Position numbers and translations under genes: made by a program. Positions 6,364 through 6,389 of a DNA stretch of 6,389 nucleotides are shown here, one piece after another. Location: positions 1 to 6,389 of the forward strand of contig DVJH01000076.1 in assembly GCA_018710795.1 (NCBI GenBank), in the 5' to 3' direction. Source of the DNA: Candidatus Galligastranaerophilus gallistercoris (lineage in GTDB: Bacteria > Cyanobacteriota > Vampirovibrionia > Gastranaerophilales > Gastranaerophilaceae). The notes under the pieces are model-generated. The model had not been told where the DNA came from, did no database searches, and saw nothing but the letters and a program-made list of their open reading frames with translations. Position 1 is the stretch's first letter; every line of letters begins with the position of its first letter.

Positions 6364-6389
6364 ATGTCAAAAACACAATATGCTAACCG
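6364..6389 (+). CDS. Start of a gene cut by the window edge
   Basis: Eight complete codons are visible, reading MSKTQYAN, before the window ends. The call rests on the ATG, the well-placed AGAGG seven bases upstream, and an upstream non-coding stretch of about 210 bases with a promoter candidate. The product cannot be identified from so few residues. The strong ribosome-binding site and separate promoter suggest it is expressed independently of the GHKL-zincin gene. Confidence 0.5.

Overview
The window is AT-rich bacterial DNA with two long coding regions on the plus strand, one shorter gene on the minus strand, and the first codons of a fourth gene at the right edge. My best guess for the host is an uncultured gut-type relative of the non-photosynthetic Cyanobacteria (Gastranaerophilales / Vampirovibrionia, 'Melainabacteria'). 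This rests on base composition, the Lys/Asn/Glu-rich proteins, and short N/S-F-K-G peptides at protein ends that I associate with that group from memory. It is inference, with no marker gene in the window to prove it.

Layout. (1) 2-2725, plus: the C-terminal ~907 residues of a large GH13 (alpha-amylase superfamily) glycoside hydrolase. The catalytic nucleophile, acid/base and transition-state Asp regions are visible; region I and the true N-terminus lie to the left of the window. (2) 2728-3384, minus: a 218-residue secreted protein with a signal peptide and two related SH3-like modules. It converges on the amylase gene with only two bases between the stop codons. (3) 3385-3531: a very AT-rich divergent intergenic region carrying promoter candidates and an inverted pair of GGTTAGGA ribosome-binding elements. 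(4) 3532-6150, plus: an 872-residue protein starting at TTG. It has a short N-terminal tail with an NFKG peptide, one membrane helix, a coiled coil, a degenerate GHKL (Bergerat-fold, HSP90/HATPase-like) domain, a long helical middle, and a C-terminal zincin-type HExxH segment. (5) 6151-6363: an intergenic stretch with a weak hairpin after gene 3, a promoter candidate and two palindromes. (6) 6364 to the end: the start of a new gene with a good ribosome-binding site.

How the genes fit together. Nothing shows a single pathway. The amylase fragment probably acts on glycogen or starch-type alpha-glucan. The small secreted protein is divergently paired with the GHKL-zincin gene and shares a very similar leader element with it, so those two may be co-regulated. 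The most unusual item is the GHKL-zincin protein: an apparently membrane-anchored ATPase-fold protein fused to a metallopeptidase-like end, with several consensus ATP-site residues replaced.
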